DNA of 64,000 nucleotides from contig NC_134705.1 in NCBI RefSeq assembly GCF_043290135.1, positions 59,919,771 to 59,983,770 of the forward strand, written 5' to 3'. The notes under the pieces were generated by a model. It made no database searches, had not been told where the DNA came from, and worked only from the letters and a program-made list of their open reading frames with translations. Positions 21,818 to 33,060 of the stretch are shown piece by piece (the stretch's first letter is position 1; each line of letters opens with the position of its first letter). A program made the translations under genes and the position numbers. Source of the DNA: Rhipicephalus microplus. Its lineage: Eukaryota > Arthropoda > Arachnida > Ixodida > Ixodidae.

Positions 21818-22823
21818 CCTGCTGACGGCGGCGGCAGAAACGGGATATATGACCCCTTATGCCACAGTAGAAGCAGATGGGGCGGGGAGGACGCCATGTA
21901 GAATAGTGGCGTGGCCTTGGCGCTTGCGTTGTCATCGCAGCCACATGGTCGCATCCGACGTCCGCAGGCACGGTTGGAACTGGTGCAGGGGCCCGCGATG
22001 CAACTTCTGCGTACGAAGGCACTGGGAAGCGCACAGGAGACGGGGCATGTGCAGCGCTTGTCATTGATGCCATTTCGTCCTTGATTATCTCTCGCAGGTT
22101 GGGAGAATGTGTGTGGACAGACGCAACGGTAGGGTTGCCTGGAATAAGGCCGTGAAGTTCTTCTCTGACGATTGTGCGGATAAGGGCCCACAATTCATGC
22201 TCTTTGGTAAAGCGAGCGTCGCAGGAGGCGTGTGGAAGGCGCATGGAATGAAGCGCGTCCAGGCGTTGGCATGTAGTGATGACGTCCCGGACGGTAGTCA
22301 GATTCTGAATCACGAGAGCATTGAAGGCCACAGAGTTGATGCCTTTCAGTAGATGTCGGACGCGATCGGCCTCCGTCATGTCATTTTGTGCTCGGCGACA
22401 GAGAGCCAGAATATCTTCAATGTAGGACGTATACGATTCGTCGTCCCCTTGAATGCGGGTTGCGAGCTTCTGTTTCGCTACTACAGAACATCCTGCAGAC
22501 GTGCCAAATACCTGACGGAGATGCCCCGTGAAGGCCGACCAATTGGAGAAGTCGCTCTCGTGGTTGTAATACCAGGTTTTAGCGACGCCATCGAGGTAAA
22601 AAGGAACGTAGCGCAGTTTGTGCGCCTCGTCCCAATAATTACAAACGCTGGTTCGATCATAACTGTCGAGCCATTCTTCGACGTCTTCGTTGCGAAGGCC
22701 GGAAAATACCGGAGGGTCTCGATGAGAGGTACTCACGGTGTAGTGAAGCCTTAGTGGCTGAGAAGGAGCGGTTGCAGCAGTGGGCGGGTTGGGTTCTGCC
22801 ATTGCTGTTGCTTGAGGGCACAA
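21525..22823 (-). pseudogene. Gypsy B gag
   Basis: 432 codons open. Capsid-like part: DPPVFSGLRNEDVEEWL, YYNHESDFSNWSAF, YTSYIEDILALCRRA, and MTEADRVRHLLKGI at about residues 175-188. The zinc knuckle is CFYCGIRGHISRFC (CX2CX4HX4C), followed by an R/S/P-rich tail. The tail leaves the expected frame before 21605, because the related gags end in a -N-stop at the frameshift site, whose TAG here (21595-21597) is in another frame. So the last residues are not authentic. A downstream ATG at codon 8 (AMAEP) may be the real start. Confidence 0.9.
21567..21606 (-). promoter_or_regulatory. Gag-pol frameshift site and hairpin, gypsy B
   Basis: Sense strand: TCG GAA AAC TAG (21606-21595), pol continuing in the -1 frame (GGA AAA CTA). 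Counting the TAG, 8 nt separate the AAC from a stem of 8 pairs: arms GCAGTTTT (21589-21582) and GAAACTGC (21574-21567), loop TGGAGGG, last pair G-U. The same layout occurs in gypsies C, D and E. Confidence 0.8.
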
Positions 22824-22900
22824 CCGTCGACCAGACCGGAGCTCCAGGGGTGACGGGTAAAGCAGGAGGACTTGGAAACCAAAGCACGCTCCACCACTTA

Positions 22901-23047
22901 TGAGACCACGTCCAGTACGGCAGCAACCAGGTTATCCTTTTTTAATCCAGACGCACGAGCCAGAGAGCCAGCCCGCGTGACATACGATGATGATCACTAC
23001 AATGGTTTGGTCATACAGATGAAGATGAAGTACATAGTCAGCGCTCA

Positions 23048-23049
<2 letters not shown>
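22901..23049 (-). repeat. 5' LTR of gypsy B
   Basis: 149 bp, same ends as the 3' LTR. It is followed on the sense strand by TAAGTGGTGGAGCG, with a primer-binding-like TGGTGGAG shared with gypsies C and E. Confidence 0.92.

Positions 23050-23110
<61 letters not shown>
23050..23110. repeat. (TA)n microsatellite at the right edge of gypsy B
   Basis: TA run starting directly at the LTR end, closing with TATATATTCCATACC. The left tract opens with ATGGAATATATAT. Confidence 0.95.
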
Positions 23111-23111
<1 letters not shown>

Positions 23112-24239
23112 CATACCTTCACGAAGACTAACTGGCCCATTGAATTATTACTCGTGGATTGTTCAACGAGCGCTAGGTGTAAGGGCACACAGTGAATAAT
23201 TAGTTATGGTCATCAGTGCAATCAGCATATACAGCGTTTGCAGCTGCGCAGACGTGTGCGCCACCATACGGTAGCATAGTGGGTACTTCGACGATTCACA
23301 AAAATTATTAATAAGTATGCTGCCGCAGATACTGCGCCACCGCACATGGAGTAGATATTTTATAATAGCTTGAAAGGGCGAATTTGCAGGTGCAAGTTGC
23401 TTTTCTTCGGGCGTTGAGGTGTGCACATAGAAGAGAACCCAGGCTGAACCCAACTTTGTCTGGACTACTGCTCAAAGAGACAGATACTAGCAGCGCGGAA
23501 AGCAAAATATAGTTTGTTTATGCCCCAAAGTAGGGTTAATACTTCAATGAACTTTACAGCAGATATTTGTAATTATGAAAACGACTGCTCGTTAAACAGC
23601 AATGATTCGCTCTATTAGCACGCCATGCCGATGTTTGTGTTTTACTTTTCTTAGCTTAGTATAAAAAAAATCTGTCGCTTTTCAGAAAGAGCTGGATTAT
23701 TTCCTCCACATGATGTGATGTAATGCTTGTGTCCTGCGCAGTTTCGGAATTGCACCTTCACCTCAAAAATATTTTGTTATTAAGACAGAACTAAGTTTTT
23801 CAAATATATCGCAATATAAGAAAAGTCGCCAGATTCGCCGATTCGATGTTGTATGCAGAGACATATGTTGAACAGTTGCAGATGTTTTATATAACCACTT
23901 GTTTGCAGTAGCTTCATGATGCCAACAGCAACATGGGTATTAGCAACACCAGAAGCAATAGGCTGATAATTAGTGCTTGTGCTCACCAGAATGGCAGTAC
24001 CGGACACTTGCACTACACTAAACTTCAGTGCATCGCGATTATCCGTTCAGGCTCACGCAAGAACTACTGGAAGGACTTTATTGAGATTTCACATATTTAT
24101 GAGAATTTGCACCCGGCGAAGCCCACTCACGCCATCTCCTACCCGCCACGCCATCTCACGCCATCTCCATAGTTTAAGTTTGACTTAATCAAACTATGGT
24201 TCATTAGGTACTCGCTGATGTTCCCATCTGGTAGGCTTT
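23111..24239. other. No recognisable gene; short repeats near 24130-24200
   Basis: No coding domain found. At 24131-24168 the phrase CGCCATCTC recurs (three variants), which I recall as common repeat wording in ticks. At 24167-24199 there is an inverted repeat CCATAGTTT...AAACTATGG with a 15-nt loop. The rest is AT-rich with many stops on both strands. Confidence 0.45.
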
Positions 24240-26130
24240 TGAAGAGACCGTGACTTCATTTGAAGGTGACCAACCTATGCGTGAACTTCATGCTGAACAC
24301 GACCTAGGTAGGCAAGGTAAACAAATCGGTGAAAGCTTTGCAAGCTACACTAAGGATGTGATTGGTCTCACCAGGTGAGTGGATGCCACTCACCTGCAGA
24401 GGCCACTCACCATATTAGCCACCTCCAGTATACATGATAAAGGGACCCTTCTAGCCTCCTCGAGCACCTGTGAACCCTTGGCGTACTCCAGATAACTGGC
24501 CCGTCTGACACGTTTGAGGTATCTCGAGGCATGTCTCCCGCTATTGTTGCCCTCCGTTAATTCCGACTATGGCTACATTCGTTAGCAACCAGGACCCCAT
24601 GTTACACGTAGGGCACTGACTCCCACTGACGTCGTCCAGACTTCAGTTCACGTCGATGTCTTCTGCCCCACCGCCGGTTTCCTCCCCCCAGGCTACTCTG
24701 TTCCAATCACGCCCAGGAGGAAAGCGAGCTGTCGCGGATCCTTAGGCAAGAATAGTGCCAGTCACGAAATATTTAAGGGCTCATGTTTCGCCCCCCAACG
24801 ATAATGCTCTGTTGGTAGACAATTCTGCCACAAATACTCCAGTTCACACATGTGCCACTTGTTGTGTCAACAGTGAAGTCTTCTAACACAAACTGAACAA
24901 AGTGACGACTCCACTGCTTGACGTTTTCCTATGCAAAGCAAATTCGCAGCACGTTACACCTTCGGCCCGATCCACTGACTGTATTCCTTTTCAAAACATG
25001 GTCTACATAGTCGAGTATGTCGTCCTCTTGCATGCAGCTCGTGATAATATCCTGAGATCGGACTTCCGCGAATCATGCGGTTGTCAACTGCGCTCTTGAA
25101 TAACTCGTTTTGTCTCGTTCAATACCACAGATACAGATCTTCCTTGCTAAAATGAAAAGGTGGTCGTAAATGCTAACGTCGTCACGCCTCCTTTCTCTCT
25201 CGCTATGAGGTCCATTCTTCGGAACTACGTAGCTGAATCAACTGCCCTCTTTATGCCGTAGAAGGAATGCGCTCGTCGCCGCAACCTTATCTTCTTCCCC
25301 TTTGCCATCATCTCGCTTGCCGATGGTTCCTGTGCTGATTACGTGTGCTATCCGTTAAGTCGCCCCTCCACTTGCTGGTGAAAGGGCACTTGTAGGTGGA
25401 CCAGGCTTGCTGCGTCCCGTCTATAGGCATAGCAATGATGAAGGAGACTTCTCATCAAAAGAAACAACCAACTAAACCGGCATATGGCAGGGTTGGTTCA
25501 CGGACATGACGAAGCTATGCAGCGACCATGATCCCAGGAGCAGCAGTAGGCCAGCGTGAGTGGCAGCATACATTCAACTAGGTAGCCAAGGCAGCTCTCA
25601 CGGCAACCACGCTGGCTGAATATTTTGAAGAGCGCAGGTGGGTCACACGCACCGCTAATGCGCAACAGGTAGCAGTATCTCTAGATAGCCAGTGAGCGTG
25701 GTTCCCACATCCTATTGCATTGCGAATGAATCGGTCATCGTGATGCTTGTGACGCCATCTTTCTTTTCGATGCCCAAACGACGCCAATACCTGTGGATGC
25801 TGCCACGGCTTCTGCCGCACCATCCGTATACCTGACAAAGACGTCGTTTTGAGCAGGGTGTACACTACGGTTACGCAAGATCAGTGCAATTAGGTCGGTA
25901 AACTACTTGACTCTTTCTGTGCTTCTCTCGACCACGACCAACTTAGTACGCACGTCAGTTCCTGCTCACCATTTCGACACTGATCTTCATGCGCCGCGGC
26001 GCATTAAGATCAGAAGTGGTGTTTCTCACACGCTGAGCGCGGTGTCATCAATTAACGCATTCACGACGTGCTGAACGTGATGCCATTCAGCAATAACAAG
26101 GTCCTTGGTAGTTTCCAGTTCGGCTGGTGA
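24240..26130 (+). pseudogene. Decayed gypsy fragment L: gag, protease and pre-RT traces
   Basis: Short, shifted traces of a gypsy in order: a gag piece near 24330-24380 (GESFASYTKDVIGLTR, compare SYTSYIEDILALCRR of gypsy B), a post-protease piece near 25030-25090 (AARDNILRSDF, compare HDLILGLDF), and the region before RT near 25900-26080 (SLDHDQLSTHV, SHAERGVIN). No single frame is long. It ends at about 26130, where an opposite-strand element begins. The identification rests on the order of weak matches. Confidence 0.5.
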
Positions 26131-26142
26131 GAAATAGTGACT

Positions 26143-27330
26143 TCACCAAAATATTATCTGCAAATAAAGAAGATCACACGCAATTATATTTATTCTCTGC
26201 CATACGTTGATGACGCCCTCAATTGCCTTCAAGGTGCGACACTTTTTCTCTCCACTTGATTTCTCTCCACCTTTCTCCTTGTTGACGCGGACGCCTTTTT
26301 CAAGAAGTCGTTTTACCACAGCTTCTATATTCATGAAATGTTCTTCCATCTCCTTACCAGTCACCAAGATGTCGTCCAGGTAGCAGCAAACCCCGCGTAA
26401 ACCCTTCAGCAAGATGTGTATTATTCTTTAGAAAATACCAGGTGCGGATGAAATTGCAAACGCGAGTTGACGAACAGCAAACAATTATTTCTGCGTATTT
26501 AACGTGAGGTATTGTTTGGACGACTCTGACATAACCATGAGCTGATAGACCCAATTGAGATCAATCTTTGAGAAATGCTTACCTCCTGACATAGCTGCGA
26601 ACAGGTCTTCCACCTTCGGCAATGGGTAGCGGTCGACATCAAGGCACGGATTATTGGTCATCTTGTAGTCGCCGTAAAACCTTATGCTGCCATCTTTGCA
26701 TGATTACCGGTACGGCCGGCGTAGCATATTTCGATGTCGTAACTGGCGATATAATCTCTAGTTTCTTCATTTTAGCCAACTCATCGTCAAAAGCTTTTTG
26801 CGATGCAAACGGAACCTTCCTGTCCTTTAGGAATTGCGGCTTCATATGAGGTTTAAGAAAAAGTTCGGCGCACTTTTCCGTTATCGTGCCTAACTCGCCT
26901 TTGAAAAGAAGTTGATACTTCGCCAACAACGCGCCGAGCCTCTTTTTTACACTGATATGGGTTGTGTGTAACCTTAAAATTCAGGCTCCAGATTTTCGCT
27001 CAGTTCTGTTAGACGGCGTGTAGCCACTGCCGGCCCAGTAAAAGTGGTCCCTTGTGGTCTACGACGTATAGCGGAAGGCGCGCCAAATGTTCGCCGTGCT
27101 GCACGTTGACCGAGGACACCCCCTGGGGTCGTACTAGTGCTTCATTTAGGTACGAAGCTTTACTAATTGGGCTCCAGGACTCCTGAGGGAAAGAGCTGGC
27201 GGAACTGAGTCGTTAACATAACGGAAACACCCGCGCCAATGCCTAGCTCCATGTTCACCAAGACGCCTTCGGTAGTCATCTGTCAGGTGACTGGGCCGAG
27301 TTTAGCCGTGGACACGCCGTTTAGACTTAG
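26143..27330 (-). pseudogene. Gypsy H protease and reverse transcriptase, broken
   Basis: The protease site near 27232-27249 reads ELGIGAGVSVM where ELDTGA is expected, so the catalytic Asp and Thr are gone. The pre-RT/RT frame at 26651-26929 holds YQLLFKGELGTI, VPFASQKAFDDELAKM and ATPAVPV. The palm in 26420-26640 is broken by stops. The catalytic box GVCCYLDDILVTGK lies near 26365-26405 and is intact, followed by EEHFMNIEAVVKRLLEKGV. This is the style of gypsy lineages closer to vertebrate-like RTs than B/C/D/E. Truncated after the palm. Confidence 0.8.
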
Positions 27331-27362
27331 GGTCGAAGCTATCCGCGACACAACCGTCAGCA

Positions 27363-28097
27363 TCATGACATTCCTTTATCTTGGCTTCTTCTTAGACGGA
27401 TTCTTACGACCACTTCGGCACGCTCTCTGGATATGCTCATTTTTGTCGCAGTTGAAAAAGGTTGCGTCCACATGCGGGCACGCTTCACTCCTGTGTTTTG
27501 GCGAACTGCAGCGAAAAAAGCTTTTACTTTTTTCTGGGCTTCAGGTTGCACCTTGTGCACATCGCGGACAGCGCAGTCGCCGCCGCGTGCCTCTGCGGCA
27601 CTCTTATTAGCCGCTTCAATGGCCAGAGCCCGTTCCACCGCTTTATGGAACGTTAGCTTACGATCTTCCGCGAAAAGCACTCGCTGAAGGTTTTCTCGTA
27701 CGAGGCCACACACGAAGCGGTGCTGAAGCGACTCGTTCAGTGCACCTCCAAACTCGCACGTTTGCGACAGCTTACGAAGCTCGGCAACAAACTCAGACAA
27801 AGACTCGCCTTCCTTTTGACACCTCCGGTGAAACTTGGCCCGCTCTCCAATAACGGCCGATTTCGAGGACAGGTGTTCGCTCAAAACTTTCTTCAAGACT
27901 TCGAAACTCTTTGTAGAAGGCAGTTCTGGAGCTGTTAATAACTTCAACAGCCCGTAAGTCTTGGGACCAATGATACTCGAAAACGCGTGTACTTTGTCGC
28001 TGTCGGGTACACGGTTGACAATCGGGAACGACGTAAAGCGCTCTTCGTACGAAGCCCAGTCGCGGGCAGACTCGTTAAAAGGTTCCAGCTGCTCCAT
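27363..28097 (-). pseudogene. Gypsy H gag
   Basis: The likely start is the Met of MEQLEPFNE (28097). Capsid-like features: WASYEERFTSFPIVN, VHAFSSIIGPKTYGLLK, then LSEHLSSKSAVIGERAKFH, LSEFVAELRKLSQTCEF and RFVCGLVRENLQRVLF. These follow the standard retrotransposon Gag pattern. After about 27560 the frame no longer shows the expected CCHC knuckle. In a shifted frame, cysteines and a histidine appear in the right area (near 27500), so a frameshift there is likely. An open frame continues to 27363. Confidence 0.82.
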
Positions 28098-28204
28098 TCT
28101 CCCGGCGAAGTGCGTCCTGTTGCGACTCCGAGTCTTGCGGGTCTCAGTTTGGTAGTGGGCCCCCATCCTAGGACCCATCGTCGAACAAGTCAGATGAGGC
28201 GCTC

Positions 28205-28640
28205 GTAAAAACGCAACAATTTATTTACATGGTTAGTAACTGAATTCGAAAAGAGATGCTCAAGTGATCAGAACCGTACATGAGAGTTGTTGAACTGTAG
28301 AACTTCAAATACATGAAAGTCTTCGGCTTATATAGCGCCTCGTTGCCAACCCTGGGCACAAGGTCCGCGGCTTTTGCCAGTAGGGCGTTCCATGGTCTAA
28401 ATGCTCCACCCACGAAGGAGGGGAAAGACACCACAAAATTCATGCGGAGAGGGCACAGTTCACACGATGCCCAAATATGGTGACCAAAGCACTGCACCGA
28501 CGTTTTCGCACACGTCACCAAGTTTAGCGCACGTCCGATGACTTTGATTTCCAGGATTCTTCTGGCAGTTGGGTGAGGTTCAAAAAACCGGCTGCCAGTA
28601 CACATGTCAAGCTTGCCTCACTGTTTGGCTAGGAAAGTGT
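28205..28640 (-). repeat. Probable 5' LTR of gypsy H
   Basis: It lies directly upstream of gag on the minus strand and contains a TATA box (28328-28334) and, downstream of it, AATAAA (28220-28225), in the order of an LTR with U3, R and U5. No second copy is available, so the ends are guesses. Confidence 0.55.
28328..28334 (-). promoter_or_regulatory. TATA box in the LTR of gypsy H
   Basis: Sense strand GCGCTATATAAGCCG. It lies about 230 bp upstream of the Met chosen for gag and about 105 bp before the AATAAA. Confidence 0.5.
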
Positions 28641-29689
28641 AGTGGTTGGCCAGCATATCGTCAAAATATGCCACCCCATTCAGCCGGTCCTATGGAGAAA
28701 GGGGGGGGGGGGGAGGAGTAGTCAACTAATCCCTCGTCGCCGAGGCGGGCTCCGACAAGGGCTGCAGCAGATGGTGCATTATCCTTTTCTTCACCCCCAC
28801 ATTCCATTCCTGGTTGTTTGCTAGAAGCTGTGGTTTAGCTGCACAAATCCCGGGGCTCCGCTTCTCCTCACAAGATGCAGCCACAACCAGTTTGGCTTTA
28901 GCTTTCTGCCTGAACTGCAAATACCATGCTGGTTCCGAGATTTCCAGATCCTCGGTGACCTCTAAAATGGCCCAGCTGCCTCCTCGTCTGCCTCAAAAGC
29001 CTTGCTCGCAGCAAACACAATGGCCTTTCTTGAGTCGAGCTCACAATGGCTTGTCTTGGCTTTTGCGTTTTCTTTGCGCGAACCAGTCCCGAACCCCTCG
29101 CCCATGTTTTGCCGATAGGAAATCAACCCGTCTTGATGGCACACTCTTGCTTGGAATGCTTAGAAATATTTTCGTCCTGTTCACAAAGGCCGAAAAACTT
29201 CAATAATTATGACGGTCGTAACAATCCCCACTGCCTTGGCCTCAGTCATGATGAAAGTCATCGGCTCTGTACAGTGCAAAAAAAATGGTCTTCTTCTCCG
29301 AGCCAAATTTGGAAACACTTGCCTTCCAAATTGAAGAACTGCGGCTTCAAAATCCCATCCTCGTCGTCAGTTGTTGTGTAGGCGTCGGTTCATGCGAAAG
29401 ATGCGTAGACAAGTTTCCTGGGAGCGAGTCACGTTTACTGCCCCATGCTCATCGTTCCGTGGTCCAGTCCAGATAAGCCCCGGGCGAGATGTGGCGCATG
29501 ATTTTTACTCGTTTCATGCGCGTGCACATTATCGTCTTGATCAAATGTGGCACTCGGCCGGACACCACAGAATCGAGCATCTATTTTCGACGTTTAGTTT
29601 GTTATTTTGCCCCTATATTTGATCCCTTAAAGAATGTTGTTTCTGGCAGCACTTAGCTCTCGGCCTGGAATTCTGTTTGCAGTGACTCA
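28641..29689 (-). other. Unassigned region with a possible broken ORF
   Basis: On the minus strand, 28962-29144 (60 codons) and 28726-28920 (64 codons) look like one coding stretch separated by a frameshift near 28950. The translation is mixed and plausible (AWYLQFRQKAKAKL, QEWNVGVKKRIMHH), but I do not recognise a family. A run of 14 G lies at about 28700-28713. It could be a fragment of a DNA transposon or of a host exon. No terminal repeats found. Confidence 0.35.
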
Positions 29690-29812
29690 TTTACGACGGT
29701 GTCCCAGCTCCTCACACCTTCGTCGCATTGATCCCAATGTGCCAACTGGAATTCACACCGACGCTAGTAGCGCCAGTCTCGCTGCCCTTCTTGCTCAATG
29801 CAAGAACACAAT
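29690..29812 (+). pseudogene. Gypsy RNase H remnant
   Basis: One short frame reads LRRIDPNVPTGIHTDASSAS, close to the start of gypsy RNase H (HFDPTAPTEVRTDASG in gypsy C). It carries the first catalytic Asp and nothing else. Confidence 0.65.
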
Positions 29813-31686
29813 GCAATGATAGAAAATCCTTTCCAGGGAAAAGCGAAACCATGACATCTGCGTGTTCAAGAAGCCTCCTTAATGTATTCAGTATTACCTG
29901 GTAAAAGCGTCGACGCGTGCCAGGCATCAAAACTCATTATTTGCGCCTTAAAAAGGTGTTTTAAAGGCACACTCATTACGAATTACTGAGACATCTTTAT
30001 TCATCATCAATAGCAAAAACATTAACAAAGTGGGCAGTTGCACAGCTTCGTGTGTTGGCTTGCGGACGCGCAACGGGTACTCTGCTGGTTCGCAAACTGA
30101 AGAATTATGACAGTGGACACTTAATGACTGTCGTTGCATTAGGAATTCTAGAATATTTTTAAACAACCGATTGTTACTTTCACAGATACGGCTTTTATTG
30201 AGACACGGTTTAGTTGTCTATCGAGAAGCGAAGTGAAGGATACCGATTAAGAAGGTGCAAAGGGGGCCCGATTACGCTTCGGCGTTTTCCTCTTTAGGCG
30301 AAGCTGAGACATTCTCCAGATTTAAATCGCAGCGAATTTCGCTCTTTATGTGTAGTTCTTGTAAATTATAAAATATAAAAGTAGCTTCTACCTTTTTATT
30401 TACTCTGTGTCGTGTTTCCTTCACATATTTACTGCACGAATAGAAGATCAGCACTCGCAGCTGAATAGCACGTGCATGATGCCTTGCGGCTTCAATGCAA
30501 ATGGCTGAAACATCTGTTGTAGCGTTTCCCAGAAAAAATAAAAACATGTTGGGGCGATACTTGAGTCACTATTCAGAAAGCAACTTGCGCTTATACATTT
30601 CCTTGAGAAATCTCGGCTGAGCGCACAAGATGCCTGCACGTTGCAATGCTTAGTTTTAAATATTAGCAAGGTTTGAAATGAAGCCGAGAATCCTTATTTT
30701 ATATTAGAGTGCACTGTAAGCCCGTGAACTAATATTTAAAATTAGGTATTACGTGTACGAAACAGTTATCTCACCTGCGACGCTGCAGTTCATGTTTCCA
30801 GTTGTTCCAAACCTCCATGCTATCGTTATTGTTGCAGCCATGCGCAGCCTGCGAAACTTCCATCTGGAACATACCATGGAAAGAACGCAGGATAGTTCTG
30901 TTCTTCTAGTGCCACAAGTTCAAGGGCAAACATGGATAATGAAGCAATACATATAAAAAGGTGTGACTTATCTTTATGCAGGAAACGTCAAATTGGAGCG
31001 CTTCTGCTTTTATAATCTAATAAATATTTGCAGTAGAGGCTCGCAAACTCAACTATAGTCATTCAGTAATTTAATCAGTGATAAATTTCAAATGCGCTTC
31101 TGGCTCCTGAAATGCAAAATAAGTAATATTGCAGATTTTTTTACTATTTGGAGCACAAAAATTGTCCTGCAGTCAAGATGGCAGCTGTTGCATTTTCCCA
31201 GAACCAACACGTCGTCGTCCTCTTCTTCGCACAACCCCACATAGATATAGCCGCAACCCCACTGCACAGACCTCCAGCGGGAAAATCGTTTAACCGGCCC
31301 TTGTTAGCAAGTGTTGGACGAGAGGTACTCTCTTAATCTGGTTCCATGTATGTTTCAGTTAAAAACGTCATTCACAAAAATTGATCTGGATCCGAAGTTT
31401 TAATAAGTTAAATGAGACATAAGTGGATCGGATGTGAAACGTTGCTTTTGTTTTTTTCATGTTCATCGTTCTCATCTGGAAATCAGTAAAAATGGGAGGC
31501 GGTGTTGTGTGTTCCAGTTATTGTTCCACTCAGGCTCCAGTGAAACTTGTAGACCTTGCACTTGTATATTTTTTCTTGTGTCTTGTTTTCCATAACATGC
31601 GCTGCAGTGAAGTGTGCATTGCACAGCATAAAATTGACGCTCTTCGAACAGACGCTCTTGTCCCATAGACACAAGGCTCAGTATAA
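29813..31686. other. No recognisable gene
   Basis: AT-rich, stops frequent on both strands; the longest frames are 60-90 codons without motif. No tandem repeat, LTR or tRNA-like box found. This is the longest stretch in the window without an identified mobile element. Confidence 0.45.
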
Positions 31687-32245
31687 TGTTACGGGTAACT
31701 TATTTAATAAATTAAATACGATGCACCGTGCTCAGCGAACAAGATGGCGACAGTTCATCAACCAGCCACCAACGTCGTCTTTCTCTTTCTTGCAGCCAGG
31801 CTGTGCCGGCTGTTGTGTATCATAGCCCCCCGGTGGTAGAAGCACCGTCTCACTGCTTGAGCAACTCGGATGCCGTAGGAGGGTGATAAGGCTTGAGTAG
31901 AGCTATGTGCACGATGCCACTCGAAGGTGACGATGATGACGTTGAATCGGCCGGAACGATCTCGTATGTATTTTCAGTCACCTGGCGAACTACGTGGTAT
32001 GGTTCCGTGTAGCGTGACAGCAGTTTTTGAGAAATCCCTACACACCGAGTGGGGGACCAGAGGAGGACAAGGGAACCCGGCGAAACGTGCACATTTCGAT
32101 GATGGGACTCGTATAGCTGTCTTTAGTGCTCCTGTGAGGCCTGTATGCGGCTGCGGGCGAGTTGGCGTGCGTGGTCGGCTCACGAGATGGCTTCGCCGGC
32201 ATACTCAGTGACCGAGGGCAGCAAGGTGTCAAATGCTACAGAAAC
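31687..32245 (-). mobile_element. Gypsy fragment I: integrase C-terminus and 3' LTR
   Basis: Minus strand. The integrase tail at 31850-32092 reads PGSLVLLWSPTRC, then a degenerate GPY module (TEPYHVVRQV), ending IVHIALLKPY. Next comes a purine tract (GGGGGGCTA). The 3' LTR occupies 31687-31822 (136 bp), sense strand TGATACAC...CCGTAACA. The remaining pol is absent upstream of about 32245. Confidence 0.78.
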
Positions 32246-32745
32246 CCAGACTGTACTTATGGAGCTATCTCAAAGCAGTTGACTTTTATGCACTGCTAAG
32301 ATTAATTGTTAAAAATGTCATCGTGTAATAAAGAATAGCTCTGTTCAACAAAGCTGTGGGAATACTACCCGACGGAAGCAAAAAATACATATACTAGCGA
32401 AAAACACAACTTGCCGGAACTTCTTGTAAGATTGTCTGCGCTGCTTAACCTTCTTTCTGAACGTTCTTTTGCTGTCACCAATTCCTGACCCACAATACAG
32501 CACACAGTTGCCCTCACAGCGTCAAGCGGCAGCTGTTTGCGCTGCCTCTTGACCCTGCTGCTCACAGATTGAACATTCCGTCTCGTGCTGCTCCCTTGTT
32601 TATTGCTCTCTGTGATGCTGGTGCCTAGGATGAAAATAAAGTGTTTTTAAACGGGCTGGCGCATTACTTTTTAAAAACTGTACCACACCTTTCCCTGGCT
32701 ATTCGCACTATCTCATGTGCATATCAAAAGAGCGTCAATACGACA
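32246..32745. other. No recognisable gene
   Basis: No domain. A minus-strand frame at 32365-32565 has no motif. AATAAA lies at 32635-32640 on the plus strand without an obvious transcript. Confidence 0.4.
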
Positions 32746-32914
<169 letters not shown>

Positions 32915-33028
32915 TGTGAAGCATTAACAAGGTCATTCTAGGAGAAGCCGAGAAAGAGGACGTGCGCGTGCATTAGAATAAACGCATGGCATCTGGACCA
33001 CGAGGTGTCTCCATTTTGTAGCGTCACA
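32915..33028 (+). repeat. 5' LTR of gypsy G
   Basis: 114 bp, TGTGAAGC...GCGTCACA, with AATAAA at 32977-32982. It matches 36755-36871 through most of its length with about 10 differences and a 3-bp length difference. Confidence 0.9.
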
Positions 33029-33060
33029 CAAGTCGACAGGATCGACCTCATCAACGTGCC

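Larger units (their letters stand above)
17854..23049 (-). mobile_element. Ty3/gypsy element B, nearly complete
   Basis: Minus-strand element with 149-bp LTRs at both ends (3 differences), gag, protease, RT, RNase H and integrase in the gypsy order. The sense strand reads TGTGAGCG...GTCTCA for the LTR. The leader starts TAAGTGGTGGAG, like the leaders of gypsies C and E. The purine tract before the 3' LTR is GGGGGGAAAATAG (18003-18015 region). Both flanks are TA repeats, so the target duplication cannot be defined. Frameshifts in gag (upstream of 21605), near 21045 and near 19035 make this copy inactive, although every domain is present. Confidence 0.93.
26131..28640 (-). mobile_element. Gypsy element H, 3'-truncated, with 5' LTR
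   Basis: Minus-strand element of a lineage different from B/C/D/E: 5' LTR-like region (about 28205-28640), gag (27363-28097), protease remnant (about 27230), and RT up to the YLDD box and just beyond (26143). RNase H, integrase and 3' LTR are absent, because gypsy L abuts at 26130. No second LTR exists here, so the LTR outer boundary is only approximate. Confidence 0.75.

Noticed and set aside
17847..23053. A TATA target duplication for gypsy B
   Set aside because: Both flanks are TA repeats, so any TA-type duplication would appear by chance.
28700..28713. Run of G, and T/G run at 54449-54480
   Set aside because: Could be sequencing or assembly artefacts of homopolymers; no function inferred.
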